Notes: a model not told the origin generated them from the letters alone. Shown: positions 1 to 9,201, counted from the first letter of the stretch. The stretch is DNA of 64,000 nucleotides from Phycisphaerae bacterium (GCA_028285035.1 JANQQF010000030.1:1-64000), one strand, 5' to 3'. Numbers and translations: made by a program.

Positions 1-1
1 C

Positions 2-118
2 GAATTTGAGGATTTACCAAAGATTTTCATTCGTTTAATCCCTCAATGTGATGTTAAGTCGGGGTCATCTGGTGTAATTGCTTATTCAGGAACAACTCTT
101 AATGAGTGCATGCTATAA
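2..118 (+). CDS. Possible C-terminal end of a gene entering from the left
   Basis: Reading frame 2 is open from the window edge to a TAA at 116-118 (about 38 codons, ending in Asn-Glu-Cys-Met-Leu). It would be convergent with the ureohydrolase and overlap its stop by a few bases. The fragment is too short to identify and could be a chance open frame. Confidence 0.25.
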   Translation, partial: EFEDLPKIFIRLIPQCDVKSGSSGVIAYSGTTLNECML

Positions 119-1243
119 TTTACCCTCTCGTTTCCGCCAGGCTAATCCAGCCAAAATTTCCACCACGGTGCGGGCGCAGAATTGAGCCCCCATCCCATTC
201 ACGTCATAGTCGGGTGTCATTTCGCATACGTCATAGCCGATTAGCTTTTCCCGAGACACCTGATGTAAGGCTGGTATAATCTCATCCATTGTTAGGCCCC
301 AAAACTCAGGGGCCTTTTGGGCCGGAACGAGACTTGGCTCCATAACATCAATATCAAGGGAGGCGTAGATGCCATCGGTCCCGTCATTGGCAATATCAAT
401 CGCTTCTCGCATCACGGAATCGATGCCACGGGCTTTAACCTCATCAATCGTAAAGACCCGTACGCCCAAAAGTTTAGCCACATTAATCTCATATTGCGTG
501 CTGCGATTAGAGCGGATACCAATTTGTACCATATTTTTGGGGCTGAGCTTGCCCAACTCAAAGGTTTTGGCCCATTCAGATGACGCCCAATATTCTGGTG
601 TGTTAGAGAAATCCATATGGGCGTCGAAGGTGATCAGCCCGATCTTTTTCTCACGTTTTTCCAAAATAGCCCGTAGGACCGGGAACGGGATGGTGTGGTC
701 CCCGCCTAAAACGATGGGCAGCGCGCCGACATCGACAATATGAGATACTTTTTCCGAGGCGCGGCGCAATGTTTCAAGCGTATCTTCTTGAACCACCGTA
801 ACGTTGCCGTAATCAACAGCCTTGATCTGGTCAAAAATTATCAGTTCTTTATCGATTTCGGGATAAAACCCCCGATTATGATGAATCGAATAATAGAGGG
901 AGTATTTACGAATTTCGTCGGGGGCAAAGTCCGCCCCCATGCGCCAATACACCGAGCCAGGCTCAGGCCGAGCAACCGTTGGTGGGGCGGAGAGCCACGG
1001 TGTTTTGATCGTAATCCCTTCATAGCCAAAGCCTAAAATAGCCGCATCTGCTCCGGCCAACTGTTCTGGTTGACGAGCCACGGGCAACTCCATAAAGGTG
1101 GGGATATTGCCGTGCAAAATATCCTCGACTTTACGCTCGCGACGGGCTGCACTGGCCTTGGCTAATTCGGACGCTTTCGCAAACGCGGCCCGAATATTTT
1201 CCATCTCTTCATTTCCAATCACATACTCTTGCATTGTCATCAT
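113..1243 (-). CDS. Agmatinase/arginase-family ureohydrolase
   Basis: A 376-residue ureohydrolase. The family hydrolyses guanidino compounds (agmatine, arginine, guanidinobutyrate and others) to urea and an amine at a di-manganese centre in the cytoplasm. The metal ligands are visible in order: GGDH with His183, DAHMD with Asp207, His209 and Asp211, and LDIDVMEP with Asp297 and Asp299. The last motif has Glu where most family members have Asp (DIDxxDP). The N-terminal extension of about 60 residues is longer than in arginases. The start has a GGGG-type ribosome site but three Met codons lie within four codons, so it may begin 3 or 9 bases later. It follows an aminotransferase on the same strand and both lie divergent to an Lrp-type regulator, suggesting amino-acid nitrogen catabolism. 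Exact substrate cannot be read from the sequence. Confidence 0.9.
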   Translation of the reverse strand: MMTMQEYVIGNEEMENIRAAFAKASELAKASAARRERKVEDILHGNIPTFMELPVARQPEQLAGADAAILGFGYEGITIKTPWLSAPPTVARPEPGSVYWRMGADFAPDEIRKYSLYYSIHHNRGFYPEIDKELIIFDQIKAVDYGNVTVVQEDTLETLRRASEKVSHIVDVGALPIVLGGDHTIPFPVLRAILEKREKKIGLITFDAHMDFSNTPEYWASSEWAKTFELGKLSPKNMVQIGIRSNRSTQYEINVAKLLGVRVFTIDEVKARGIDSVMREAIDIANDGTDGIYASLDIDVMEPSLVPAQKAPEFWGLTMDEIIPALHQVSREKLIGYDVCEMTPDYDVNGMGAQFCARTVVEILAGLAWRKREGKL

Positions 1244-1255
1244 AGACCCCTTTAT

Positions 1256-1446
1256 TTATATGAGGGGGTGCACGAACAATATCATTAGAGACATCGTAGG
1301 AAAACAGGATATCAAAAGGACGTGTTTCGTGATACGTGATGCAAACTATGGCTATTACGAAACACGTATCACGCATTACGTGGCCTCAAATCTGGCTGAT
1401 TGTATCCTGCTCTGTTTTTATTGCTGGTGCACACCCCTCATTTATA
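1256..1446. repeat. Nested inverted repeat between ureohydrolase and aminotransferase
   Basis: The outer arms are a TATATGAGGGGGTGCAC-like segment at about 1256-1273 and its near complement at 1427-1446, which overlaps the aminotransferase stop codon. Inside lies a second inverted repeat, GTGATACGTG at 1329-1338 and CACGTATCAC at 1363-1372. The whole spacer is thus one palindrome inside another. It may act as an mRNA hairpin between the two genes or be a small non-autonomous element. Confidence 0.6.
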
Positions 1447-2563
1447 TTGTGTTTGAAGCAATTTCATCAAAAGTTTGCTGGATCAACTCCAGGCCTTCTA
1501 GTAAGTTGGCCGCGCCATAACCAATACGCACATACCCATCTAACCCAAAGGTATCGCCTGGCACAATCAAAACACTTTTCTCTTTTAACAATTTCATGAC
1601 CAAATCGGTGGAGTTGATATCGAGATTGTAGCCGAGAAAACAGACCCCTCCGATTTGAGGGCGAACAAAGCGAAACCGGTCGGGGTGCTGTTGTAACCAG
1701 GCTTCAAGCCCTTGTAAATTACGGAAAGAGATGGTGCGGTTCCGTTCCAAAATTTGTTGCCGTTTTTCCGGACGCATGGCAATCAGGGCTAACTCGGAAT
1801 TTAAGGCGCCCGTGGTGATGGTGGTGTAGTCGTGGTAGCCCCATGAGTCAGTGGCGATTTCAGGCGGGGCAATAAGCCAGCCCAGGCGCAGACCGGGCAG
1901 GGTGTAGGCTTTGGACAGACCAGCCACAACCAGCACTTTGTCATACATCCCCCAAAAGCTCGGCGACATCTCCCCATTTAATTCCGCTCCCCGATATACC
2001 TCGTCCGCCAAAATCCAGGCATCGACGCTTTTGGCAATCTCCACAATGGCCTGCATTTCAGCGTAGGTTAGAACCGCTCCCGTGGGATTATTGGGGTTGG
2101 TAATGTAAATTAGCTTGGTTTGGGGTGTGACGACGCTGTCTAATTCAGCTAGGTCGGGTGCCCAGCCAAGCTCCTCTTTTAAGTAGAAGGGCTTGACCAC
2201 GGCCCCAAAATTACGAGCCGTCCCCGGCACCTGCATATAGTTGGGATATTGAGCCACTATTTCATCACCCGGCTCCAGAAAGCGCCAGAGGGTGATAAAG
2301 TTGGCTTCAGCCGAGCCATTGGTTACCAAAATATTGTTCGGGGTCACCCCGGAATACAGCTGGCAAATGGCCTCTTTCAGCGCCGGAATCCCGTTGGTTT
2401 GAATATAGCGTAGTTGAACATTTTGATATAAATCGCTGAGTTCTTCCTCTGTCACCAATTCATGAAGATACATCGGATGAACCCCGGTTTCTGTAAAATC
2501 ATAGCTCACGTGATTTTGCCAAATTGATAAGAGCCGTTCCGATGCAAAGGGTTCTATTTTCAT
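1442..2563 (-). CDS. PLP-dependent aminotransferase, class I/II (fold type I)
   Basis: A 373-residue fold-type-I enzyme that moves amino groups between an amino acid and a keto acid, or carries out a related PLP reaction. Visible marks are NPNNPTG in the cofactor domain, a downstream Asp/Tyr pair in ILADEVYRGAE, and the Schiff-base lysine in GLSKAYTLPGLRLGW. Length is normal for the class and the protein looks complete. The start is preceded by an AGGAGG-like site (aggaggcaag read on this strand). It precedes the ureohydrolase on the same strand with a palindromic spacer, so the two may be co-transcribed, and it is divergent from an Lrp/AsnC regulator that may control it. The substrate is not evident; the neighbouring ureohydrolase makes an arginine-derived amine or amino acid plausible but this is inference. 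Confidence 0.88.
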   Translation of the reverse strand: MKIEPFASERLLSIWQNHVSYDFTETGVHPMYLHELVTEEELSDLYQNVQLRYIQTNGIPALKEAICQLYSGVTPNNILVTNGSAEANFITLWRFLEPGDEIVAQYPNYMQVPGTARNFGAVVKPFYLKEELGWAPDLAELDSVVTPQTKLIYITNPNNPTGAVLTYAEMQAIVEIAKSVDAWILADEVYRGAELNGEMSPSFWGMYDKVLVVAGLSKAYTLPGLRLGWLIAPPEIATDSWGYHDYTTITTGALNSELALIAMRPEKRQQILERNRTISFRNLQGLEAWLQQHPDRFRFVRPQIGGVCFLGYNLDINSTDLVMKLLKEKSVLIVPGDTFGLDGYVRIGYGAANLLEGLELIQQTFDEIASNTI

Positions 2564-2632
2564 AAGATTACTTGCCTCCTGGTCTTAAATAAGGGGTTTG
2601 CCTGAATAATAAAATTAGGGGCATCATGACTA

Positions 2633-2853
2633 AATAGTACGTAGTGCGTAGGACGTAAAAATTGAAAGGCTCTTGATGCGTTTCAAGAAGGTTAATGACA
2701 TAAGACAAAATAGCTCACGGATCGACACAGATCGACACGGATAAAACAAAAAATATAAAAAATCTGTGTTTATCCGTGAAAATCTGTGAGCCGTTGCCTT
2801 GCTTGCAATCCGTATTGAACCAACTGAAATTCACCCTACGCACTACGTACTAC
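2633..2853. repeat. Two nested palindromic repeats in the aminotransferase-Lrp spacer
   Basis: The 460-base divergent spacer 2564-3023 is mostly repeat. The outer inverted repeat pairs a TAGTACGTAGTGCGTAGG-type arm (about 2635-2653) with a CCTACGCACTACGTACTA-type arm (about 2835-2852). Inside it a second inverted repeat runs from about 2713 to 2791, with arms built of GCTCACGGATCGACAC and AATCTGTGAGC-type words. The outer family recurs at 32822-32867 and 37075-37120. Outside the repeats the only other feature noted is the presumed promoter region next to the regulator. Confidence 0.75.
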
Positions 2854-3023
2854 CTGCCAGCAAACCCGAGCAACTGTCGCCCGATTCGTCCGTTATTTTG
2901 ATGCACACCCGTCAACCATAGTATAGGATGCCACAGTTAACCTGTACATAGATAATGATTGGCATCGGCTGGCTGAAACCTTTTATTAAAAGGATTTACG
3001 GGGGGTAAAGTTTAAAAAATAAG

Positions 3024-3458
3024 ATGATCGATAAAATTGATTGGCAGATATTGAGGTTATTACAGAAAGATGGGCGGATTGCCTATAGCGAGATTGCCCG
3101 GCAGGTGAATCTATCCCCGCCTGCCGTCGCTGAACGCATCCGTAAATTGGAAGCGGCCGAGGTGATCACCGGATACCACGCCGCGGTCAATCTGGAACGG
3201 CTGGGTTACCCGATTGTCTGTTTCGTGCATCTCACCGTCTCCGCAAAAATTGAGCCACACTTTATTGATTTTATTCAGGATAAGCCACAGGTGCGGGAGT
3301 GTTATCTGACCGCTGGGGAAAATACCTTTATCCTTAAGATCGCGGTGCCCTCGATTCGGCATTTAAACACATTTTTGGACGAACTCGTCACTTATGGTCA
3401 TTGCACGACCTTTGTTGTTCTCTCAGAGATTCTCTCCCGCAAGGTCATCGACCGTTAG
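3024..3458 (+). CDS. Lrp/AsnC-family transcriptional regulator
   Basis: A 144-residue Lrp/AsnC regulator. Residues 1-60 form the typical winged helix-turn-helix (DKIDWQILRLLQKDGRI, then SEIARQVNLSPPAVAERIRKLE), and residues 65-140 the RAM/AsnC ligand-binding fold with the usual VRECYLTAGENTFILKI segment. Such proteins form octamers or dimers that sense amino acids. Length is standard. It is transcribed away from the aminotransferase/ureohydrolase pair and is the obvious candidate to control them. The ribosome site before the ATG is weak. A 22-base inverted repeat follows the gene, between it and the convergent unknown gene. Confidence 0.95.
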   Translation: MIDKIDWQILRLLQKDGRIAYSEIARQVNLSPPAVAERIRKLEAAEVITGYHAAVNLERLGYPIVCFVHLTVSAKIEPHFIDFIQDKPQVRECYLTAGENTFILKIAVPSIRHLNTFLDELVTYGHCTTFVVLSEILSRKVIDR

Positions 3459-3540
3459 GTAATGTTTGTGGCGAGAAACCGATAATTACAATCAAAGTAT
3501 ATAACGCATTTGTGTACTTTTGCCAACAACATCGCCACCA

Positions 3541-3562
3541 CCCCTTGTGATATTACAAGGGG
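3541..3562. terminator. Hairpin between convergent genes
   Basis: CCCCTTGT and ACAAGGGG form a perfect 8-base-pair stem with a GATATT loop, midway between the Lrp stop (3458) and the stop of the 718-residue gene (3593). No clear T-tract follows on either strand, so intrinsic termination is uncertain. Confidence 0.4.
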
Positions 3563-3592
3563 CGATAACTGGCTCTTTCACTACCTACCTGT

Positions 3593-5749
3593 TTAAGCTC
3601 CATCAAAATGCCCGTATTCTCTAATATACTTGAAGGGAAAAGGCATTACTGTACTCTGTCCTGTACGGACAAAATCGACATCCATTGTTGGGAGGAGCTG
3701 TCTGAATATTAGTTTTGAGTCATTCACCGCGACGATTTTGCGGATATGGCAGGCATCCTTGAAAGAGAATTGTACTTTTTCACGCCGATCTCCAACAAAA
3801 TAGTATGCTTCTGTCTCTGTTTCGCCGAAATATTTAATGTTGATATATGCGTCAAATAGCTCATCTTTACTCTGATTATCCTTTGGGAATTTCAATCGGA
3901 TATGATGTTTATCAAGAAGAAAGTTTGTAAAAGACTTCGCTTCTCTTGTGATGCTGACAAATTTAGGTTCTTTCCCCTTTTGTTTTCTCGTTGTCCCTAA
4001 GTTTACAGCAATTAACGACTTCAAGTCACTCTTTGAGATAGTTTGCTTGCCAATCTTGCAGAGTTCTGCTGAAAACCCTTTCACTTTTTCAGTATCAATT
4101 TCAGGATGTTCTTGAGAAAACTCCACCAACACTCTAGCTAAATCCTCACCGGATTGCAAGCCTTCGGGAAGCTCTGCTTCAACTTCTTTGATAATCGTTT
4201 CAATCTTGTAGAGGTCGGGGAGGCTGATTTCATCAGTGCGGAAAATAAGGTTAATATCATTTTCATCTGAAACGACAAGCCCCTCAAAGGACAAACCAGT
4301 TTTCCACTCACTCGCCTTGGTATCAGCAATTAAGTCCATATACTGTTGATATTGCTGATGACCAAAGAGTGATGTCCCATCCAATTCTCGAAATTCAAAC
4401 TGACCATCCGGCATAATCTCCATAAAAATGAACTGAATTGCCTTCTCATCACAGGTGGCAAAAGTCCATTTTTTAGAAGTTTTTAGTTTACTCCAGTCGA
4501 ACAAACTGAGTGCCTTTGAACTAATATCACGTTTGATGAGCAATTCTTTGACAATTGTTTTAACAACGGCATCTGATGCCGTTCCAGTTGATTCAATAGT
4601 AAGATGTTGACGTTGAATAGCGTTTGTCGATGGAAGGTATTCATCTTTAAGCCCCATCTTCTCATAATATGCCGCGTCATGAATAATTCGAAAGTTGAGA
4701 GCCCCTTCTTTGTCTCGTTTACCAAAGGTAATATGTGTATTATCAGTAATATACTGCGAGAGCGATTCTTTCAGCCCAGTCATTATCTCAACAGATTCCT
4801 CATCATCAACTCTGTCGACTATTCGGATTGGTTGACCATCAAGCTTTGAATGTAATTGGTTTGGTTTCTTGAGTAGAGAATTGATAAGCTCAATCGTATG
4901 TTCGGGATTAACTGTATTTAACTCAACTTCCATATATTTTGATAGGTGCTTCTGGATATTGTCAAGAACAAGATGTAATATACCAGCACGGCTTTTCGCA
5001 AAAGCATCAACACTACTAAAGTCAAGAAAAGGAGCTGTCGCTTTTGTTCGATATAATCCTGATTGGACATACGTTAATTTGGCATCAATTTTGCCATCAC
5101 GGGGTAGGTGTCTTCTTAAACTACCAGTAGATGCTTGAAAAATATAGTTTGGCCCGTCAAGAGCATTTTTTAGAGCCTTTCGGCGGCTTTCATCAGTTGT
5201 TTTTTTCAGTTCAGAAAGAACTGCAATCTTCTTTCTATGACGAACAATCTTGACCTGAAGTAAATAATTAGCATTGATTTCAACTTTTGCTATGTCAAGA
5301 TAGTCTTTTGCTTTACCTCCAACATCTGGCACAAGTAATAGGGAACCTGTAAGATTGCAGTAATGATATTGAGTAAACCGTGATCGTGATGAAGAGAGCG
5401 AATTCAAGAGAATCTGAGCGAGCCATGCTTCACAAATAGAATCAGCGGCATCATGGCGAGAAGCCCTTGGAACCACCTCTCTAACAGCATTCTCATTAAA
5501 CTCATCATCAGCTCTGATACGAGCGAGAAGTTTATACACATCTACTGGTTTTTTGAACATAGCATACGCATATTTCCCATACTGGAACATAACGGCATGT
5601 GCGTTGTAATCCTCGCCTATAAGACGATCCAATTGGACAGCCCCTCGCCAATTTCCATTATTTTCGCGAATGAAACGAATAAACGTAAAGTCTTGTTCTA
5701 TAGCGTCAATATGAAACCGGATATTCAATTTATTTGTATGGATACTCAT
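3593..5749 (-). CDS. Unknown 718-residue partner of the helicase-nuclease
   Basis: Not recognised. The protein is 718 residues, soluble (no membrane segment or signal peptide), mixed alpha/beta and rich in charged residues. One segment stands out: residues 351-387 carry NFRIIHDAAYYE, then KDEY, then QHLTIES, which reads like a conserved fold element rather than a linker. The N-terminal third resembles no DNA-binding motif I can name; the C-terminal 60 residues are strand-rich and end in MPFPFKYIREY. The start ATG overlaps the helicase stop (ATGA, 5746-5749), so the two are translationally coupled and probably form one complex or pathway. The region is A+T-richer than its neighbours, which suggests horizontal acquisition. 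It might be a targeting or sensor subunit (a PIWI/Argonaute-like core is one thing to test), but no catalytic motif is certain. Confidence 0.8.
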   Translation of the reverse strand: MSIHTNKLNIRFHIDAIEQDFTFIRFIRENNGNWRGAVQLDRLIGEDYNAHAVMFQYGKYAYAMFKKPVDVYKLLARIRADDEFNENAVREVVPRASRHDAADSICEAWLAQILLNSLSSSRSRFTQYHYCNLTGSLLLVPDVGGKAKDYLDIAKVEINANYLLQVKIVRHRKKIAVLSELKKTTDESRRKALKNALDGPNYIFQASTGSLRRHLPRDGKIDAKLTYVQSGLYRTKATAPFLDFSSVDAFAKSRAGILHLVLDNIQKHLSKYMEVELNTVNPEHTIELINSLLKKPNQLHSKLDGQPIRIVDRVDDEESVEIMTGLKESLSQYITDNTHITFGKRDKEGALNFRIIHDAAYYEKMGLKDEYLPSTNAIQRQHLTIESTGTASDAVVKTIVKELLIKRDISSKALSLFDWSKLKTSKKWTFATCDEKAIQFIFMEIMPDGQFEFRELDGTSLFGHQQYQQYMDLIADTKASEWKTGLSFEGLVVSDENDINLIFRTDEISLPDLYKIETIIKEVEAELPEGLQSGEDLARVLVEFSQEHPEIDTEKVKGFSAELCKIGKQTISKSDLKSLIAVNLGTTRKQKGKEPKFVSITREAKSFTNFLLDKHHIRLKFPKDNQSKDELFDAYINIKYFGETETEAYYFVGDRREKVQFSFKDACHIRKIVAVNDSKLIFRQLLPTMDVDFVRTGQSTVMPFPFKYIREYGHFDGA

Positions 5750-8700
5750 TTGCGGAATTCCTTCACAAGAAATGTTATTGCTGTATCGTCAATATTGCCA
5801 TTTTTACAGAGATATGGGATCTCAACAATGCGCTTATCCGACGAGATTATCGGATAAAAACTCGTGTCTGTTGTCCCAAGTATGTTGATAATAAATACTT
5901 TAGAAGCACTGACCTGCTCCATCTTGCCCCGAATTTTGTCATGTAACTCATTAGCGTTGACAACAACTCTGTCATTCCAAAGTTTGAAGTCAACATAAAT
6001 ACCTTGCTCTGTTTTAAAGTCGAAACTTTCAAATTCTTCTACATCTAATTCTAAAAGTCGTATATTCAAGAAGTGTTCAAGAATATGCTTTCCGCTAACT
6101 TCACCCAATGCTCCCTTATAAATATTGTTAAACATCGGAGGAGTCAGGATATGCGTAGACTTCGGAAAATTTGTTGCCCATCCAGATTCCGTAAATAGAT
6201 TGCGTAATAGAGGAATTCTCATTAATTCAGGAAGACGGGCTGAGCGTTCACTTACCTCTTTTTCACCCTGTTCTTCAGCAAAGAAAATCTCTACTTCCCG
6301 ATAATCATACTCTTCCGAGTAGCGGTATGAATACGCAGCTTCCGGCAATTGAACATAAATGCTTGCCCAGTTTTTATCGACTGTATTTGTCATCGCAACA
6401 GTCGGTTGACAAAGCACCTGTTCTCGAAGTGCTTGCCATTCATTAATACTTTCTAATGTCCACGGAGTTCTTAATTGTCTCTGGATATACGCCATTGTCC
6501 GATTACTCCGTGATGATGCGCGATTTTGTGCTTCAATCCAGGTATCAGGTTGTTCTGCAATTTTTTCCGCAGAAGCAACAAGAGCAGCATATTCACGAAC
6601 TGGAATAACATCCTCCGGCAAGGAAAAACGGGCAAGATGTTTTTGAATTGACGCATCAGCAAGCAGATGAATGGTTTGAGCCTTCATGTTGGTTCTGCAT
6701 ATTCGCCCAACAGCTTGAATAATCACTTTATTCAAGAAACGTGTATATGCGTCAGTTTGGTATAAACTGGTGAAATCCTCAGCACTTCTTTTGTGCTTCT
6801 CTCTTCCGACATAACGATGAAAAACCTCATCCAGTTTGCTCTCGAAAGTTCGGGGAGAAATGGCACCATTTTCAACAAGAAATTCTAATTGGAAGATATA
6901 TTTTATGAAGCTTTCATCTTCAAGGGCATCTCCAAAAATATTTACAAGGAGATTAGTTGGGCGGTCCAAATACATTCCATTAATGTCCATCTCAAGACGT
7001 TGTGGGAATTCATTGATGTGTATAGGGCTTAAGGATTGAGGGATTGGGTATTGCAGGTTCTGCCCTGCCCCGATAGTTTGATAAGCAGAAATAATAAACC
7101 GTCGCTTTCCTTCTGCTAATTCTTGGGTCAGTTTCGTCTTGTTTTCTTCAAATCGCTCCCCGCGAAGTACGACGATCATATCTGTGCTAGTATTGTCCGT
7201 GACATCGTTTGTGTCATCCAGCAGAAGTTTTGCATATTCGTGTAAGATATTTAAATCAAACAAAGTGTCTTCGTATTTTGGCAATTTGTTAAAAAGGCAA
7301 AGAAAAGCATGACAATCGGGATGTTCTAAAAAATATTTCCAAGCAATTAAAGTACGGAGGTATCGACAAAGAGCATGTTCAAGAGCGGCTTCATCAAGAT
7401 CGCTAGCGTGTCGTAGCTTATTCCATAGAGCCTGTGCAGCTTCCTGATCGTCGAGTAGACGCTCAAGTTCTTCAATAGCTTGCTCACGCAAATTTACTCC
7501 GATGAATTCTGTGTTGATGGTGATGTTGCTATAACCTTGAGTTGATTGTGCGTAGGCATGTTTGAGTCTCGAAAGAGTTTCTCCTGTAAGCCGAATGAAC
7601 GTATCGCCTAGTTGCTCTTTCAAATACTCAAGATCAAAGTTTCCAATATTGGTATACAGACTAGCCGTGGCAGAGATGCCAACAACCATTGCTTTTGAAC
7701 ATACGTTGACTAGAAACGATTCTGGTGTCCGGCTGAAGTTGTACATATAAACTTTTGATAATGTATCATGCTCATCACTATCAACAATATCGTGATAGCG
7801 AAAGCCAGTATCATAGAAGCCTTGACGTTGAAGAGTGCCTTTCTCAATTCGTATCCCATACGGCATGTCGCCTTCCATAATGTTCGTCGTTAGAAATGCA
7901 ACATCTTCGGTATCAAGACGGAAATGATTGAGAACGGTTCTTATCGCTGCCTCAACAGGAAAGGTCTCTTGAATCAACTCATTTTCTTCTTTCAAATGGC
8001 GATAGTTATCAGCCAGATAGCCGATCCCTCGTTGAAAGTAGTTTAAAAACCCAGCAACTTCGCTAAGCAATGAACGTATATTAACCCCTGTTCCTTGAAC
8101 TCCAAGATCAATAGCCGTTATCCAATTTGCCCGATTTTGCGAGTCTCCAATAATCTCGATACGTTTACGACGGGCATCTAGTACCTGATGAAACTCATAA
8201 TCATAGAATAGAAAATTCCTTTTGTCAGTTGAAAAATCCTCATGCGATTTACAGGTATGTTGGAGGTTATAGTCGCTAAATATCCGAGTTGCTTTTTCAC
8301 GAAAGGTGTCAATTATTTGTGGTAAGGTTAACCAATCCTTGCTAGAGGTGGCCTGCAGGTCCGTCCGCCATTTGGATTCTTTGAGTAACCCCTCAGGGCA
8401 TTCACTTTGCATAAGATGGTTGTGAATATTCAAAAATAAGTCAAGAAGGTTCACTCGGTGTCGTAACCCAGATCTGATGATATTTTGAAGAATAATTTCC
8501 TTCGTAGCGTCAAATTCATCAATAAAGATAAGGGCATCTTTAATAAGGCGTTCATAGACATAGTATGATTGTTCAATGAGCGTCGTATTTTTTACAACGA
8601 ACTTATCCATACTGAGAAATAAAATTGTGCGCTCATCAGTAAACACGGCGGGATAAAGTTTTCCAATCCATTGATAATTTGGATCGTTTTTAATGGCGGC

Positions 8701-9201
8701 CAATCGTTCTTTTTTCGTTTTGAATTTTTTATACAACACGTTTGTAATTGACTTTCGAAACGCAGGCTCAAGTTGCTTTCTAATTTCAGTTTTAAGAGAC
8801 GATTGGACTGTATTAGGAAGTACCGCGTTTTGGGAGAGTGTTTCAATGTAGGATTTTAGTCTGGAATATGTTGAAGTTTTGAACTGTTCAGGAATTTCCT
8901 CGTCAACACTCAGCAAGTGTTTCTCAACCGCACCGGAATTAGAGTCAATAAATAGAACATGTTGAGTGAATTCCTGTTCCTTTCCATCAGCAATAAAACG
9001 CTTATGAATATCTTGGATTGGGAGATTCTTCTTCAGATTGGTCACAAAAAGAATTTTTCGCTTTTGAGCGGCAAATTCTTCATAATGTTCGTAGATGAAA
9101 TTTAGAACGTTGTATGTCTTTCCAAAGCCAGTTGGCATGCTTAACAGTAGTAAACCTGGTTCGCATTGGCTGTGACAGTATTCATTAAGTATCTTTTCCA
9201 T
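5746..9201 (-). CDS. Superfamily 2-type helicase fused to a PD-(D/E)xK nuclease
   Basis: About 1151 residues from the ATG at 9201; an in-frame TTG six codons earlier is less likely because AGGTTAGGTAGG precedes the ATG. Helicase motifs in order: Walker A MPTGFGKT (about 22-29), DEFD (about 228-231, motif II), GISATAS (about 508-514, motif III), SAYQTIGAGQNLQ (about 705-717, motif V) and QAVGRICRTN (about 829-838, motif VI). The C-terminal 130 residues look like a restriction-type nuclease: GALGEVSGKHILEHF followed by GIYVDFKLW, giving the E...D-x-K triad (about Glu1034, Asp1071, Lys1073). An insertion of about 270 residues sits between motifs II and III. The combination points to nucleic-acid unwinding coupled to cleavage, as in phage or plasmid defence. 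It is the first gene of a two-gene unit. Family assignment beyond this is not possible by eye. Confidence 0.8.
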   Translation of the reverse strand: MEKILNEYCHSQCEPGLLLLSMPTGFGKTYNVLNFIYEHYEEFAAQKRKILFVTNLKKNLPIQDIHKRFIADGKEQEFTQHVLFIDSNSGAVEKHLLSVDEEIPEQFKTSTYSRLKSYIETLSQNAVLPNTVQSSLKTEIRKQLEPAFRKSITNVLYKKFKTKKERLAAIKNDPNYQWIGKLYPAVFTDERTILFLSMDKFVVKNTTLIEQSYYVYERLIKDALIFIDEFDATKEIILQNIIRSGLRHRVNLLDLFLNIHNHLMQSECPEGLLKESKWRTDLQATSSKDWLTLPQIIDTFREKATRIFSDYNLQHTCKSHEDFSTDKRNFLFYDYEFHQVLDARRKRIEIIGDSQNRANWITAIDLGVQGTGVNIRSLLSEVAGFLNYFQRGIGYLADNYRHLKEENELIQETFPVEAAIRTVLNHFRLDTEDVAFLTTNIMEGDMPYGIRIEKGTLQRQGFYDTGFRYHDIVDSDEHDTLSKVYMYNFSRTPESFLVNVCSKAMVVGISATASLYTNIGNFDLEYLKEQLGDTFIRLTGETLSRLKHAYAQSTQGYSNITINTEFIGVNLREQAIEELERLLDDQEAAQALWNKLRHASDLDEAALEHALCRYLRTLIAWKYFLEHPDCHAFLCLFNKLPKYEDTLFDLNILHEYAKLLLDDTNDVTDNTSTDMIVVLRGERFEENKTKLTQELAEGKRRFIISAYQTIGAGQNLQYPIPQSLSPIHINEFPQRLEMDINGMYLDRPTNLLVNIFGDALEDESFIKYIFQLEFLVENGAISPRTFESKLDEVFHRYVGREKHKRSAEDFTSLYQTDAYTRFLNKVIIQAVGRICRTNMKAQTIHLLADASIQKHLARFSLPEDVIPVREYAALVASAEKIAEQPDTWIEAQNRASSRSNRTMAYIQRQLRTPWTLESINEWQALREQVLCQPTVAMTNTVDKNWASIYVQLPEAAYSYRYSEEYDYREVEIFFAEEQGEKEVSERSARLPELMRIPLLRNLFTESGWATNFPKSTHILTPPMFNNIYKGALGEVSGKHILEHFLNIRLLELDVEEFESFDFKTEQGIYVDFKLWNDRVVVNANELHDKIRGKMEQVSASKVFIINILGTTDTSFYPIISSDKRIVEIPYLCKNGNIDDTAITFLVKEFRK

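Noticed and set aside
317..1036. Several plus-strand frames opposite the ureohydrolase
   Set aside because: The minus-strand gene carries all metal-site motifs; the others have no motif or ribosome site.
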